Below, one piece after another: positions 10,277 through 20,568 of a stretch of DNA of 64,000 bases. Made by a program: the position numbers and the translations under genes. How positions within the stretch are numbered: the stretch's first letter is position 1; every line of letters starts with the position of its first letter. The notes beneath the pieces were generated by a model. That model did not search any database, was not told where the DNA came from, and saw only the letters and a program-made list of their open reading frames with translations. The stretch covers positions 3,472,001-3,536,000 of the forward strand of contig WJXW01000001.1 in the NCBI GenBank assembly GCA_015832175.1, written 5' to 3'. The stretch is from Paraphaeosphaeria minitans (Eukaryota; Ascomycota; Dothideomycetes; Pleosporales; Didymosphaeriaceae).

Positions 10277-11498
10277 ATGAAGCTCTCCGCTGCCCTCGCG
10301 CCTCTGCTGTTGGCCCCCCTCGCCGCCGCCGAACACACATCCAACTGGGCCGTGCTCGTCGGCACGTCGCGCTTTTGGTTCAACTACAGACATCTCGCGA
10401 ATGTGCTCTCCTTATATCGTACCGTGAAGCGTCTCGGAATACCCGATTCGCAAATCATACTGATGCTGCCCGACGATATGGCCTGCAACCCCCGCAACGC
10501 GTTCCCTGGAACCGTCTACAACAACGCCGACCGCGCGCTCGATCTGTACGGCGACAACATCGAGGTCGACTATAGAGGATACGAAGTCACGGTCGAGAAC
10601 TTTATACGACTCATGACGGACAGAGTGTCGGAGGACATGCCCCGATCCAAGCGCTTGATGACAGACGAGCGGAGCAACATCTTGGTCTACATGACAGGGC
10701 ATGGTGGAAACGAGTTCTTGAAGTTCCAGGACGCTGAGGAGATCTCCGCCTATGATCTGGCAGATGCGTTTGGCCAAATGTGGGAGAAAAAGCGGCAAGC
10801 ATAACCAAAAGCACCTGCATCAGACAGCTCTAACGCCCGATAGCTACCACGAGATGCTCTTCATGATCGACACCTGCCAGGCCAATACCATGTACTCTAA
10901 GTTCTACTCCCCGAACATCCTCGCAACCGGATCCTCCGAGATCGACCAGTCCTCGTACTCGCACCACGCAGACAACGACGTGGGTGTTGCCGTCATCGAC
11001 CGGTACACATACTACAATCTCGAATTTCTCGAAAGAAATGTTCGCGATCCGACCTCCAAGGTCACCATGGGCGAACTGTTTGACAGTTACAACCCAGCCG
11101 ACATGCACTCCGACCCTGGCATCCGGTACGATTTATTCGCTGGCGGCGAAGCTGGCGCTAGATCAAGACTAATCATGGACTTCTTTGGAAATGTGCAGAA
11201 TGTGGAGATTGACGCGGGGAGCCAAAAGAACGAGACACAGTGGCGCGAGGAGCTGGAGGCTATTGACAGGATGATCCTGGAGGCCAAGCGGAGACACAAC
11301 GACACTCTCAAGCTGCGACCGCAGGCGCAGCACATAATAGAAGAAGTGGCTCCAATGGAGCAACAGCAGAGCACAAAGAAGCCTGGGGCTGTGAAGGTTG
11401 ATACAGAGTCCGGATGGTCGAAACAGATCGTGGGGGCCGCAGCATTGCTAGGATTCGCCGGCGTTTGGGCTGCTGGATCCTGGTTGGAGTCGCTCTAA
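10277..11498 (+). CDS. GPI8: GPI transamidase catalytic subunit
   Basis: Catalytic subunit of the ER GPI-transamidase (peptidase family C13), which cleaves the C-terminal signal of precursors and attaches the GPI anchor. Exons are 10277-10794 and 10844-11498, giving 390 residues, close to the yeast length. The 49-nt intron begins GC, not GT (GCAAGC...CTAACGCCCGATAG); only this junction restores ...[19 protein letters not shown]. Residues 1-19 form a signal peptide. The catalytic dyad is His142 (TGHGGNEF) and Cys184 (IDTCQA). A hydrophobic segment near the C-terminus (about 365-387) is the expected membrane anchor. The ATG in CCACCATGA is preferred; an in-frame TTG 21 nt upstream was ignored. 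Divergent from the OPT gene. Confidence 0.95.
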
Positions 11499-11568
11499 AA
11501 CTTCGAGAATCTCTTTCGATCACTCTGCAATTAGCGTCAAGATACCCTTCCATCATCATGTATCCTAA

Positions 11569-12150
11569 CATTTCCGTTTCCCTGTTTCATCTCTGCGGTC
11601 AGTAACGAACTACGCCCTTCTCACTGTCGTGAATGGTCCGACCCTTCAGACCATCGCCTCCAGCACTAATGAAACTGGCTTCAGCTATACGTTCCTTTGC
11701 GAGAACTGCATGTTTACAGACACCATGGTGAAGTCGCTCAACGTCTCAGCCGAGACTAGTATCTTTGGTTGGGCTATCGCCACCACTTCTGGTCCCTTGA
11801 CCTCGTCCAACCCCAGCTCTTTCATTGAGCAACACGACACCTTTGGTCTCTATACGTTTGAAGTTGCCAATGCAAAGTCTGCTGATTTGCGTCGTGGCAG
11901 CGCCTTCCAACCCGAGTAATGGAACGCTTCCAACCACCGGCACGACGCCCTACAATGGCACGGTGACAACCCACAACACGACACACGATTGTATCGTAGT
12001 CAGAGGCAGGGCTAGTGGAATCGTTACTGCTCAGAGTCTCACTGAGATGACAAGTCAGTGCTCCTGCTTGAGCGTGGTGGTCCATCCTTCTACTCTCCTG
12101 GCGGTACTCTCACCGTGGCCTGGAACGACACCACTACAGTCTATGAGGTT
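11569..12150 (+). pseudogene. Cellobiose-dehydrogenase-like pseudogene
   Basis: The pieces resemble the secreted flavocytochrome cellobiose dehydrogenase. 11608-11919 reads as the second half of the cytochrome domain (NGPTLQTIASSTNETGFSYT, a Cys-x-x-Cys-type FLCENC stretch, then FGWAIATTSG and a QHD motif). A Thr/Asn/Gly-rich linker follows in another frame (about 11880-11985). Then comes the start of the FAD domain (HDCIVVRGRASGIVTAQSL), where the glycine-rich dinucleotide motif is damaged. After one more frame change, VLLLERGGPSFYSPGGTLT ends at a TGA near 12150. The N-terminal cytochrome part and nearly all of the oxidase domain are missing. At least two frame changes and the truncation argue for a relic. 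It lies directly downstream of GPI8. Confidence 0.65.
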
Positions 12151-12306
12151 CCATGAATTTTCATGCAACTAATTCTCATGAGCTTCTCTTCCCACCTTTG
12201 TAGTTGCTACCGGAGGGCCGTAAACCTCTCATCTCTTACCTCTCGTTCTTACTGGATGGCCGAACATCTCTCAATTCAAGTCTAGTGTATTGTAGCTTCA
12301 ACTATC

Positions 12307-12314
12307 TATAAAAG
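12307..12314 (+). promoter_or_regulatory. TATA box
   Basis: TATAAAAG, 115 bp upstream of the small open frame at 12429. The context (CTATCTATAAAAGCCCGCC) looks like a fungal core promoter. Confidence 0.4.
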
Positions 12315-12428
12315 CCCGCCTCTCGTTTCTCCAAACCTAACCTCTACATCCCACATCTTCCTTAGAACCTTTAAAAGACCAAGCACTGCCCGCTGGTTGA
12401 ACGGTACATCTCCACACACTCCACTCCA

Positions 12429-12635
12429 ATGATATCTCCTCATACTACCACCATGTCAGTTGACTACACTGACCCAGAGGCACCTCGCCCCCAGCTGGCC
12501 GAAAACTTTACTAGCGATATAGGAAAACTGCCAGCTTACCGCTTGCCCGATCCAGAGCACCCGCCAAACGTACCCAAGAACCCGCACGTCAAGACAGAAG
12601 CAATAGTGAAGAGCGGCGGTAACATCACTTTTTAA
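12429..12635 (+). CDS. Small hypothetical protein (68 aa)
   Basis: Unrecognised. The frame opens at an ATG (a second, MSVDYTDPEAPRP, is 30 nt in) and encodes a polar, Pro-rich peptide without membrane segment or cysteine. Support is only the intact frame and the TATA box 115 bp upstream. It may be a true small gene or part of the decayed stretch that follows the pseudogene. Confidence 0.3.
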   Translation: MISPHTTTMSVDYTDPEAPRPQLAENFTSDIGKLPAYRLPDPEHPPNVPKNPHVKTEAIVKSGGNITF

Positions 12636-12942
12636 AGCGAGGATACGGCGCTCCTCACCGCCCAGTGCTACATAAACGCAAACGGGTAGTATGATACAGC
12701 CACAACATTGCAATTTTCCTTAAAAACGCCTAGCAAATTGAAGTTCCAACATGACGGCCAAGCCTATCACGCCGTTTGTAGATACACCGCCCTATCATGG
12801 GCTCCAGTAAGTACAATTTTACTCCCCCATCCTTTTCACACGGTTGGCTATCAATTGCCCATTCTCGGGTGTGAGACACGTCGATAATCAGGCGGATTGA
12901 ATTATCAAGAAGGGACAGGAGTTGAGCTATGGCAAAGTGACC

Positions 12943-13173
12943 ATGTCATACATGGTTTGGACTGGCTCAAGCACCACAGGCTCCGGAGGGGTTAAAGAAT
13001 CGCCGAAATCGAAATACATAACACGCGCGCGCTTGAGGAGGTGGTCAGTGAGGACTGTTGAGGGTGAAGTTCAGTACGGTGTGAAATCTCGCTTTCCTGG
13101 GAAGATTTCGGTGGGGGCGGTTCTTGTGGTACTGGTGTTCTTGCTCATTCTCAACATTTTGAGAAATGGATAA
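12943..13173 (+). CDS. Small frame with C-terminal membrane segment
   Basis: Unrecognised 76-residue frame from the ATG at 12943. It has a basic middle (ITRARLRRW) and one strong hydrophobic helix near the end (SVGAVLVVLVFLLILNIL), as in tail-anchored proteins. A plausible upstream exon (ATG at 12752, ending at a GTAAGT donor near 12809) cannot be joined to it in phase with any acceptor I can find, so it could be a gene remnant. Confidence 0.25.
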   Translation: MSYMVWTGSSTTGSGGVKESPKSKYITRARLRRWSVRTVEGEVQYGVKSRFPGKISVGAVLVVLVFLLILNILRNG

Positions 13174-16016
13174 GGCGGGCCAGATGAATGCCTCTGAGTT
13201 GGTCTTCTAGTAGACAGCACTGACTGAAAGCTCCTTGTTTGTCCTAACAATATGAACAGACGTGCTAATTGTGAGAAATGCTGGCCAGGCTATGTTAGAA
13301 GATATCATAAACGAGCGGCTAAGTGGCCTGACAGCTGACGCATTCAGGTCCTCGTATCACAGCCTGTTGGCCTTGGGTAAGGACGAATTATCGGCCCACG
13401 ATATGACTATACAGCTCCGTCTGGTTATTATTGTGTTTTGAGTCTCGTTATTCTCTACATTTTAGCACATGCATCTTCCCTCCAAGGGCACCAATGGGAT
13501 CTTCCATTGACGCTTCCCCATCAGCAGGCATAATTCCACTAGATCATGGGGCCGATGCTGAACTTGTGCAAGCTCAGACTGTTCGATAGAAAAAGTATGT
13601 CATTTGACGCATGTATAGGTGCTTTGTGCGATTCGGAGACGGATAATGGAAGCCGAGATGCAACAAAGAGTGGGAAGGTGCTATGGAATAGTGCGGAATG
13701 ACGTGGTGTTACGCGAGTGGAGTAGATACCTAGGTAAGGGGCCGAAAGTACGGATGGGCGGGTCGAGCAGGCCCGGCACTGACTGGGCTCGAGCACCGCG
13801 TTCCTGTTCCTCATGACATAAAAATATGTCCAGAACCTGCCCCGAAGATCACATCATTGGTGTCCAGATAGTTACCGCGAATGTATGACGCTCTATCTTC
13901 GCAAGTTGTGGTGATCGTCGGTCCACCTTGCGCGGCTTTGGTTCGCAACATACGGTGCCTACTGTACCTAAGCGAATGACCCCAACAATTTGGCTTGAGA
14001 ATCGCTAAGTACAAAGTGAGAATTGTAGTGCGTTCTCGGCCGAGAATTTGTAATTTGATGAACTCTGATCACTGAAAATTTTTAGACTAGCATCTGGCTA
14101 GGATTTTCTCCTGCACGAGCGATGCATACATTCGTCAAATAGAAATGAATATCGAGGGAAGGAGAACAATGACAACAGCTGGGAATAAATCGCTGCGCGA
14201 TCCGACAATTCTGTGCGAGGTGGACGTTGCAGCAAACGCTAGTATATCACAGGGGCGAACACAGAAAACTGGACTTTGGAGCCCGAAACAGTTATGTAAC
14301 CATTCTTTTTCTGATGGTCTATCTTGCTAATCTATAGTCATATGGAACCAGGTTTTACTGTCAGCCACTGCGTGTGTGCATTATAATTCGGGCCACATCG
14401 AAAGGACTACTATCTTTTCGAATATAAGTACTCTGTTTCTAAATATCACTATGAAAATTTCGTACATAACCAGGTATTTTCTCAGCAACATCAGGAACTT
14501 GCTTATCTGCGTTGAGGTACTACAGATAGATAGCTTTGACAAGTAAGTACATAATCGTTTTCCATTAGATCCTATATCCTAGGGTAACTTGCGCTGCAAT
14601 GCGTATCTACTCCTACCATATGTTAGTCTAGCTAGACAACGTACCACTCTGAGGACTGTTTTATGCCTCCCCTCGGCTTCTTTGTCGGCTGTTTCTTCGC
14701 AAGCTACAAACACCGAAACTCATTCACACATCCAAGCCACTTATTAGGCGATGCTTCAGTACTTCGTTCTGGATGATCAATAGCTCACTTTAATATATTG
14801 GATACATATAAACTAGCCATTCGCTTATTTCTATGGAACTAATCCATACAATGCCAAGAAATGACGTATCACCTGGTGGCGAGTACATCGATGCGTGCAT
14901 ATGTTAAACAGGCAAAAATTCATCCTCGGGTCTCGGATGGTCGCTTTCCGCGGGATTGCTTTCTACTTCTAGGAATTTGGTAAATGGGACCATTTTGTCA
15001 ACTTATGAATGTAGGCGATGGTTGTTGAAGTTTTCCTTGCCTCTGAAGTCAAATCAGACCTGACTCATCGGACGACACAATTGCAAATTAGTACTGTCGC
15101 TTATTAGGCTTTTAGACTTATGGCGTGATGTTTGTTTGCTTGGGCGAATCAATGCAGTATCTCATGTATGGGGCAATTTAAGGTACTGTAACCGACAGAA
15201 AGATTCAATTTCACCGCCACTGGGCCTCGTCATACACTTGAGCTCCGGTGGAATAAAGGATTCACAGTGGCATGTACTGTATGACTTTCACATGAATGTA
15301 TTTGGCTTTCAAATTGACTAAGACACCTACAAATACTGATTTAAATATAGATGGCCACTCTGGACTCGAAACATGGGCCGTGTATCGTCTGAAAGATGAT
15401 CACAAAGACAACTGAGTGAATGCTGTCAATATTCATGAGCAACCGGCACGGGTAAAAACAATAAACAGCACAAGGTTGGAAACGTGTGGGAATCCTGTGG
15501 TCTCGGAGGAATTCGAAACAAGATGCGCATAGCTTGGTCCTCTTCGGCTCATATAGATAACATCCCCGCCTCAACAACATAGAGGCTACATCCGTTGTGA
15601 CATCAAGTTGGCGCGTGCCAGACCTACGGTAACGGATCAGCTTTGGTCCGGTATCCGGCAACACCATCATTGCTCCTAGGTCAATCGCCAGCCAATAGCA
15701 AGCGAGAATCTCGAAGACACCCCAAGTGTTGCCTCCTAATCCTGATGTATACAGACATCAGACGACACCGTACTGCACATACTGTGTATTGTGTCCACAA
15801 CTGTGCGATCCACATATGCAAGCACCCAGGTCTGCACAACAGTCGGCCGGAAAAAATTGGAGTAATATAATTCGTAGAATCTGGGCAAGCTGTTCTGTTC
15901 GCATTGACGTATAGAAAGTATAAATGGCTTGAATTCTTGAGACGCAAAGAACAGAAACAGTCAGTCATTCTGCATTCAGAGTGTACCTAATCAGCACCTC
16001 ACTGCCCCGTCACATC
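13174..16016. other. Gene-poor, AT-richer stretch
   Basis: No convincing gene in 2.8 kb. Composition is richer in A+T and TA dinucleotides (notably 14.3-14.9 kb) than the flanks, and only short unrelated frames occur. It may be an old decayed repeat, but I see no terminal repeats or domains. Confidence 0.5.
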
Positions 16017-17604
16017 ATGGGTCTTTCGATTTTGATCCCCGACACTGCCGGAGGATACATCCTTGGAATTGCTCTAGCAGTAAGCTGCGTTCATTGACTC
16101 CACGTTTGACCTACTAAGGAACTACCTCAGAGCTTTACCTATCTCAGCATTACGGTAGTTTATAGGCTCTACTTCCATCCGCTCGCAAAGTTCCCAGGAC
16201 CTAAACTCGCTGCCATAAGTATTGTATGATATATGCATCACGTTACTTTCAAGTACTGATCATCCAAAGCTATGGAAGGTGTTTCATTGGACAAGTGGTG
16301 ATTGGCCGCATCGTCTAATCAAAGCGCATCGGAAGTACGGAGATGTTGTTCGCACTGGGCCCAACGAATTATCGTTCGCGTCAGCGGAGTCCTGGAAAGA
16401 TATCTATGGTCATACAGGCAAAGGAAGATCGGCGTTCATCAAGTCCAACTTCTACGACTCTCAAGGCAAACAACCAAGCGTAATCACATCCCGTGATCTA
16501 GTCGAGCACAGCATTCAGCGGAAAGCACTCTCAGCAGCATTCAGTGCGAAGGCTCTTCGGGATCAAGAGGGTGTTGTACACCAGTATGTCGACTTGTTCA
16601 TTGCACAGATCGGGAAGCTTGGTGGTGCCGCCACTATGGGTGTCAACATCCCTGAAGCTTTCAATTGGCTTACCTTCGACATCATTGGCGACCTTACCTT
16701 CGGCGAGTCGTTCGACGCCGTCAAAAACGGACGAACGCACCCTTGGGTCTCGGTAATCGTCGAGTCTACATTTTGGGGAAGCATTCTGGATCTGCGCGAA
16801 CAGGTCCCAATATTAAAGCTCGTTCTTCCGTTCCTCGTCAACGGTGATCTTGCAAAGGGGTACAAGATGCACAACGAACTTACCAAGGAAAAGACAGAGA
16901 AAAGAGTTAAGCAGCAGGACTCCGTGGCTAGGGAAGACTTCTTCAAATCCATTCTTTCCAAAGGTGACTGGAGCCAAGGCAAGCTTGAAAGTAACGCTGA
17001 GGTGTTGATTATTGCTGGGTCCGAGACCACGGCAACAACTATGTCTGGATTAGCGTACTTCTTGTCTAAGCATCCCCACTGCATGGCTCAGCTACAGAAG
17101 GAGGTTACAAGTGCTTTCAATTCGTACGACGACATCAATGGGGACGCGACCGCTAGACTCCCCTACCTCCACGCCGTCATTGAGGAGGGACTTCGCATGT
17201 ACCCGCCTGTAGCGTTTGGGCTCCCTCGAGTCTCCCCAGGCGCGATGGTCTCTGGTCACTATGTTCCTACTGGCACACTTACCTCAACGCAGAGCTGGTC
17301 TTCGAAGCGCGATCCCAGGTATTGGCACAGGCCCGACGACTTCCTACCTGAACGCTGGATTGGAGAAGGGTTCGGAGACCGAAAGGAAGCTTTCAATCCG
17401 TTCTTGCTGGGCCCGAGAGGTTGCCTCGGTATCAACTTGGCGTACCTAGAGTTGAGGGTCATACTGGCCAAGATGGTATGGGCCTACGAGTGGGAAATGG
17501 TGGACAAGGATGTTGACTGGATTCGGGACAATAAGATGTATCTGCTGTGGAAGAAGCCTGAGATGAAGATGCGTTTCCATCCTCGCGCAGGAGCCAAAGC
17601 ATAA
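16017..17604 (+). CDS. Cytochrome P450 monooxygenase
   Basis: Membrane-anchored microsomal haem monooxygenase. Exons are 16017-16079, 16131-16223 and 16270-17604; both introns (51 and 46 nt) lie within the N-terminal region, giving 496 residues. The N-terminal hydrophobic anchor ([20 protein letters not shown]) is split by intron 1, and the proline hinge [11 protein letters not shown] follows. Other marks: I-helix [14 protein letters not shown], ExxR motif Glu358-Arg361, PERW motif (FLPERW), and the haem loop [10 protein letters not shown] with Cys437. The overall pattern resembles fungal CYP families related to isotrichodermin C-15 hydroxylase and benzoate hydroxylase, but the substrate cannot be read from sequence. 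No biosynthetic partners are adjacent. The second donor (GTATGA) was chosen by phase. Confidence 0.9.
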
Positions 17605-17849
17605 GAGTGGACGCAAAGCTCGAGCGGATGTGCCGAGGAACGATGGTGGCACTGCATGTTTGGCGTTGAGGTCACGGAGTTAGCGTACTACTAGTCTAAG
17701 ATAGTATTAGCTCCCAACAGGCAGCAATCAATCCCACACAGACTGTATCAATGTAAGAACTGTCCTCAATACAGATATTTTGAATCCCTTCATCGCCAAT
17801 CGGAAGACGACAATCTTACGGTCTAACTACAGCTGGTCATTAGTCAACA

Positions 17850-19292
17850 ATGATCCCCACCATCAACTCCTTGCCGGACGAGCTACTGGTCACCGTCATT
17901 GAATCTGCAGTCTTCGAGGCCATCTCTATAGACCGCGAAACCTGCTCAGAATGTGCGCGTATCCCAAACAACAGCCTCGTGAAGACTCTTTCTTTAGTGT
18001 CCCACCGTTTTTGCCGAATTGCGCAGCCTTATCTCTTTTATGCTCCACGCGCGCGGCACGACGGTAGTGATCTCAGCTACCCACTCAATCCCTTGGCAAA
18101 GCTTCGGGATACATTAGAATCTCGAAAAGCGCTGTGTTCACGCATCAGAGTACTAACCATTCATCTTACTCGCTATACCGCCCATGAGGATCTGGAAGCC
18201 GCCGAACATATCCTCAGACGGCTTGCCAGACCAAGCTGCTTGACGTTAGAAGCTGGCGATGATTGGGGGCACCCATCTCAAAGTCGCTCGCTCAAGATGG
18301 CAGTCATCGTTGCTGCCACTCAATGCTCAACTAGTGTGAGGCATGTTCACATAGGAGGGCAGTCTGCGAGTATTTCTCAATTATTTGAAAGCAAGTGGAA
18401 CTCGCTGGCACGTCTGGATCTGAGACACATTGGAATCATCCCGTCCCTGAAAGGCAAGACAGTTGTATGCATTCTGGCTTCATCACATGGCGCTGTTCTC
18501 TGACAAGGTTTCGGATAGGAATTCGGCAGTGCATCTTTCACGACACTTTCTGTGAGGGAGACCAACTTTCTATCCAGTTCGCTTGAAAGAATTGTGAGAT
18601 GGCCTAGGAAGCTCGAACACTTCGCTTTCATCAAATTGCAAGGTTCCACATCGGCCCTAGATTGGAATAACATCCTGCTGCCTATACTCAAGCATCATTC
18701 CTCAACGCTACGCACCATCGATATCCGCTGCGGGATCGACAGGAGCAATGGGGAGCCCCTCTTCGACGCCCGTCTTTTTCCCTGTCTTACGCATCTGCGC
18801 CTCCGGTGTATCAAGAATATTAACGTCCTAGGACCTAGCGTCACACACTTCACCTGGGACCTCCCGAGGGCAAATTCCTACTCAAGCACTGGCCAAATCA
18901 TACCCGACGACGAGGAGAACTGGTCTCAGTTCGGCGAGCGACATGAAGCACGTCTGCGTGATATTGCCACCGCAGCCGTGGCACAAGACGCCGCTCTTCG
19001 GACAATACACATTGAATTTCATCCGGGTAACGATGGGCGCGAGGGACCAAATCCATGGAACCACTACAATACCTTTTCGGCGTGGTATCCGTGGGAGTTG
19101 ATGGAGCGCGTCAGGGACGAAGTGCTTAGACCCAGCGGAAGGGAGCTCACGTACTCCAGGCCGCCGTTCGAGACGAAAACGGCGTGGCAGAGGGACTTTT
19201 CTGCGGCGGTGAAGCAGCGCGAGAATTTTCTCAAGCGTAAGATTGCGGAGATCCAGGCCCGGGAGCGCGAGAGGCGAGCTCGTGGATTGTAG
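17850..19292 (+). CDS. F-box-like hypothetical protein
   Basis: Exons are 17850-18464 and 18519-19292 with a 54-nt intron (GTATGC...CTCTGAC...GGATAG), giving 462 residues. The first ~55 residues (NSLPDELLVTVIESA ... LSLVSHRFCRIAQPYLF) look like a fungal F-box, which would link the protein to SCF ubiquitin ligases through Skp1. The rest has leucine-rich segments reminiscent of degenerate LRR-type domains (TIDIRCGID, LRLRCIKNINVLGPS), and a strongly basic, charged C-terminal helix (KRKIAEIQARERERRARGL). Such F-box proteins are numerous and fast-evolving in Pezizomycotina. The substrate is unknown. Start is the first ATG after a stop-rich leader. Confidence 0.75.
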
Positions 19293-19493
19293 TTGGGTAG
19301 CTCACACACTCGTCTCAGTATCACAAAAACTTTAGTATGTTGTAGAATAGTTTTCCAGTGCATGTTGGCTAACACAAAAAGGGGGATGTCAGGGCATTCT
19401 GTAGTAACTCAACGCTTACAAAACCATCCGGGTACGCCTAAGTCCTGTCGGGACTCACCCTACCTTACATTCATCGAGCTTTGGCCTTGTAAC

Positions 19494-20145
19494 CTATCCT
19501 GAAAGCTCATATACATGTAGAGGCGGGCTAGTGGAGCCTCTCATGGGTGCCGCTTCTGCCTTCACGGCCGACCGACTTAGATCTAGTATCGTGGCTTTGT
19601 ATCTGTCTGCCGCCGAATTCATGTTGCTAATAAACTGTCCATGTGCCGTAAAATTTGTAGCCAACGTGGTAAACCACTCTTCTGTCTGCCTGTTCTCAGG
19701 TCCACGAATGCTTGCGCGCCTTGCCGCATCCCAAAAGGGATATGTGTAGGCAAATCTGACCAACTGGCTAACCGGTCCGTGGACTCTTTACATCTGCGTA
19801 CAGAGTGTTTTACTAACCGACTGGAGCTGTTGCACCTTGTCGAACGTTTCTGGTGTTGGAGGCGACTCTTCCAACACACTGATCTCCTTCAATGCACCGG
19901 CGAGGTTCTCGCATGTGGTCTCAAACCGCGCAGTGGTCTTTTTTTCTCTCCTTCTTCAATCGATCCTTGGAAATTAGGAGACCGTCTCGCTCGCTATGTA
20001 ATGAAGCAAGGTCAATTCGGAGTTTGATATACAGCAACGAGAGGTGGTATGTTATCAACAGCCGAAGCGGCGCTACGCTGAACGTAAAGTGAGAGACATG
20101 CTGCAATACAAAAGCAATGTAAGGCCAGAGAGACCTATCTTGCAA
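19494..20145 (-). pseudogene. Probable broken hypothetical gene
   Basis: On the minus strand three blocks have protein-like composition. Frame 20145-19946 ends in a charged helix (LHSERDGLLISKDRLKKERK). 19945-19818 continues in another frame with FETTCENLAGALKEI, the shift lying at an A7 run (19939-19945). 19763-19494 follows after an apparent 54-nt intron (GTTAGT...GTTAGCCAG, 19817-19764) and begins LVRFAYTYPFWDAARRAS. I do not recognise the family. The intron and coiled-coil-like content suggest a former gene; the homopolymer shift and lack of a clear start suggest decay. A sequencing error at the A7 run is an alternative. Confidence 0.35.
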
Positions 20146-20568
20146 GCTTCTTATTCATCATGAGGACTTGAAAATAAGCCGGAGTCATTGTCCACGGTGG
20201 CTGACATTAGGATGGGAACCCATAAGGTAGATCCTACTGTGGACAGCCACGCTGACCTGCTATACGATAAGGTTGCAAACATATAGCAGACTGAGTTCGT
20301 ACAGTTTCGTTGTGTCCAGCAGAACTGGCCAGTGCATATTTCCCATCCCGACGACTCTTTTGACAGAGACAGCAACACCTCCAACGGCAACGTTCCGTTG
20401 TCTAGTATCAAGGAAATTTCTTTATTTAATCCCGCCCGCTCAAGGCGTGCACAGTGGTATCAGTTACACGAAACACCTTGATACGCCTTATCTTCGGCCT
20501 ACGCAATGTAATGTAAAAACCATACTGAACTCCATACTAGTACACAAACATTCCGCGCTCAAAACATA
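20146..20568. other. Intergenic spacer
   Basis: No gene seen on either strand; it holds the 3' flank of the SWIB-domain gene and the upstream flank of the broken minus-strand gene. Confidence 0.5.

Noticed and set aside
16017..19292. Secondary-metabolite gene cluster around the P450
   Set aside because: No backbone synthase, tailoring partner or cluster regulator lies nearby; the neighbour is an F-box-like gene.
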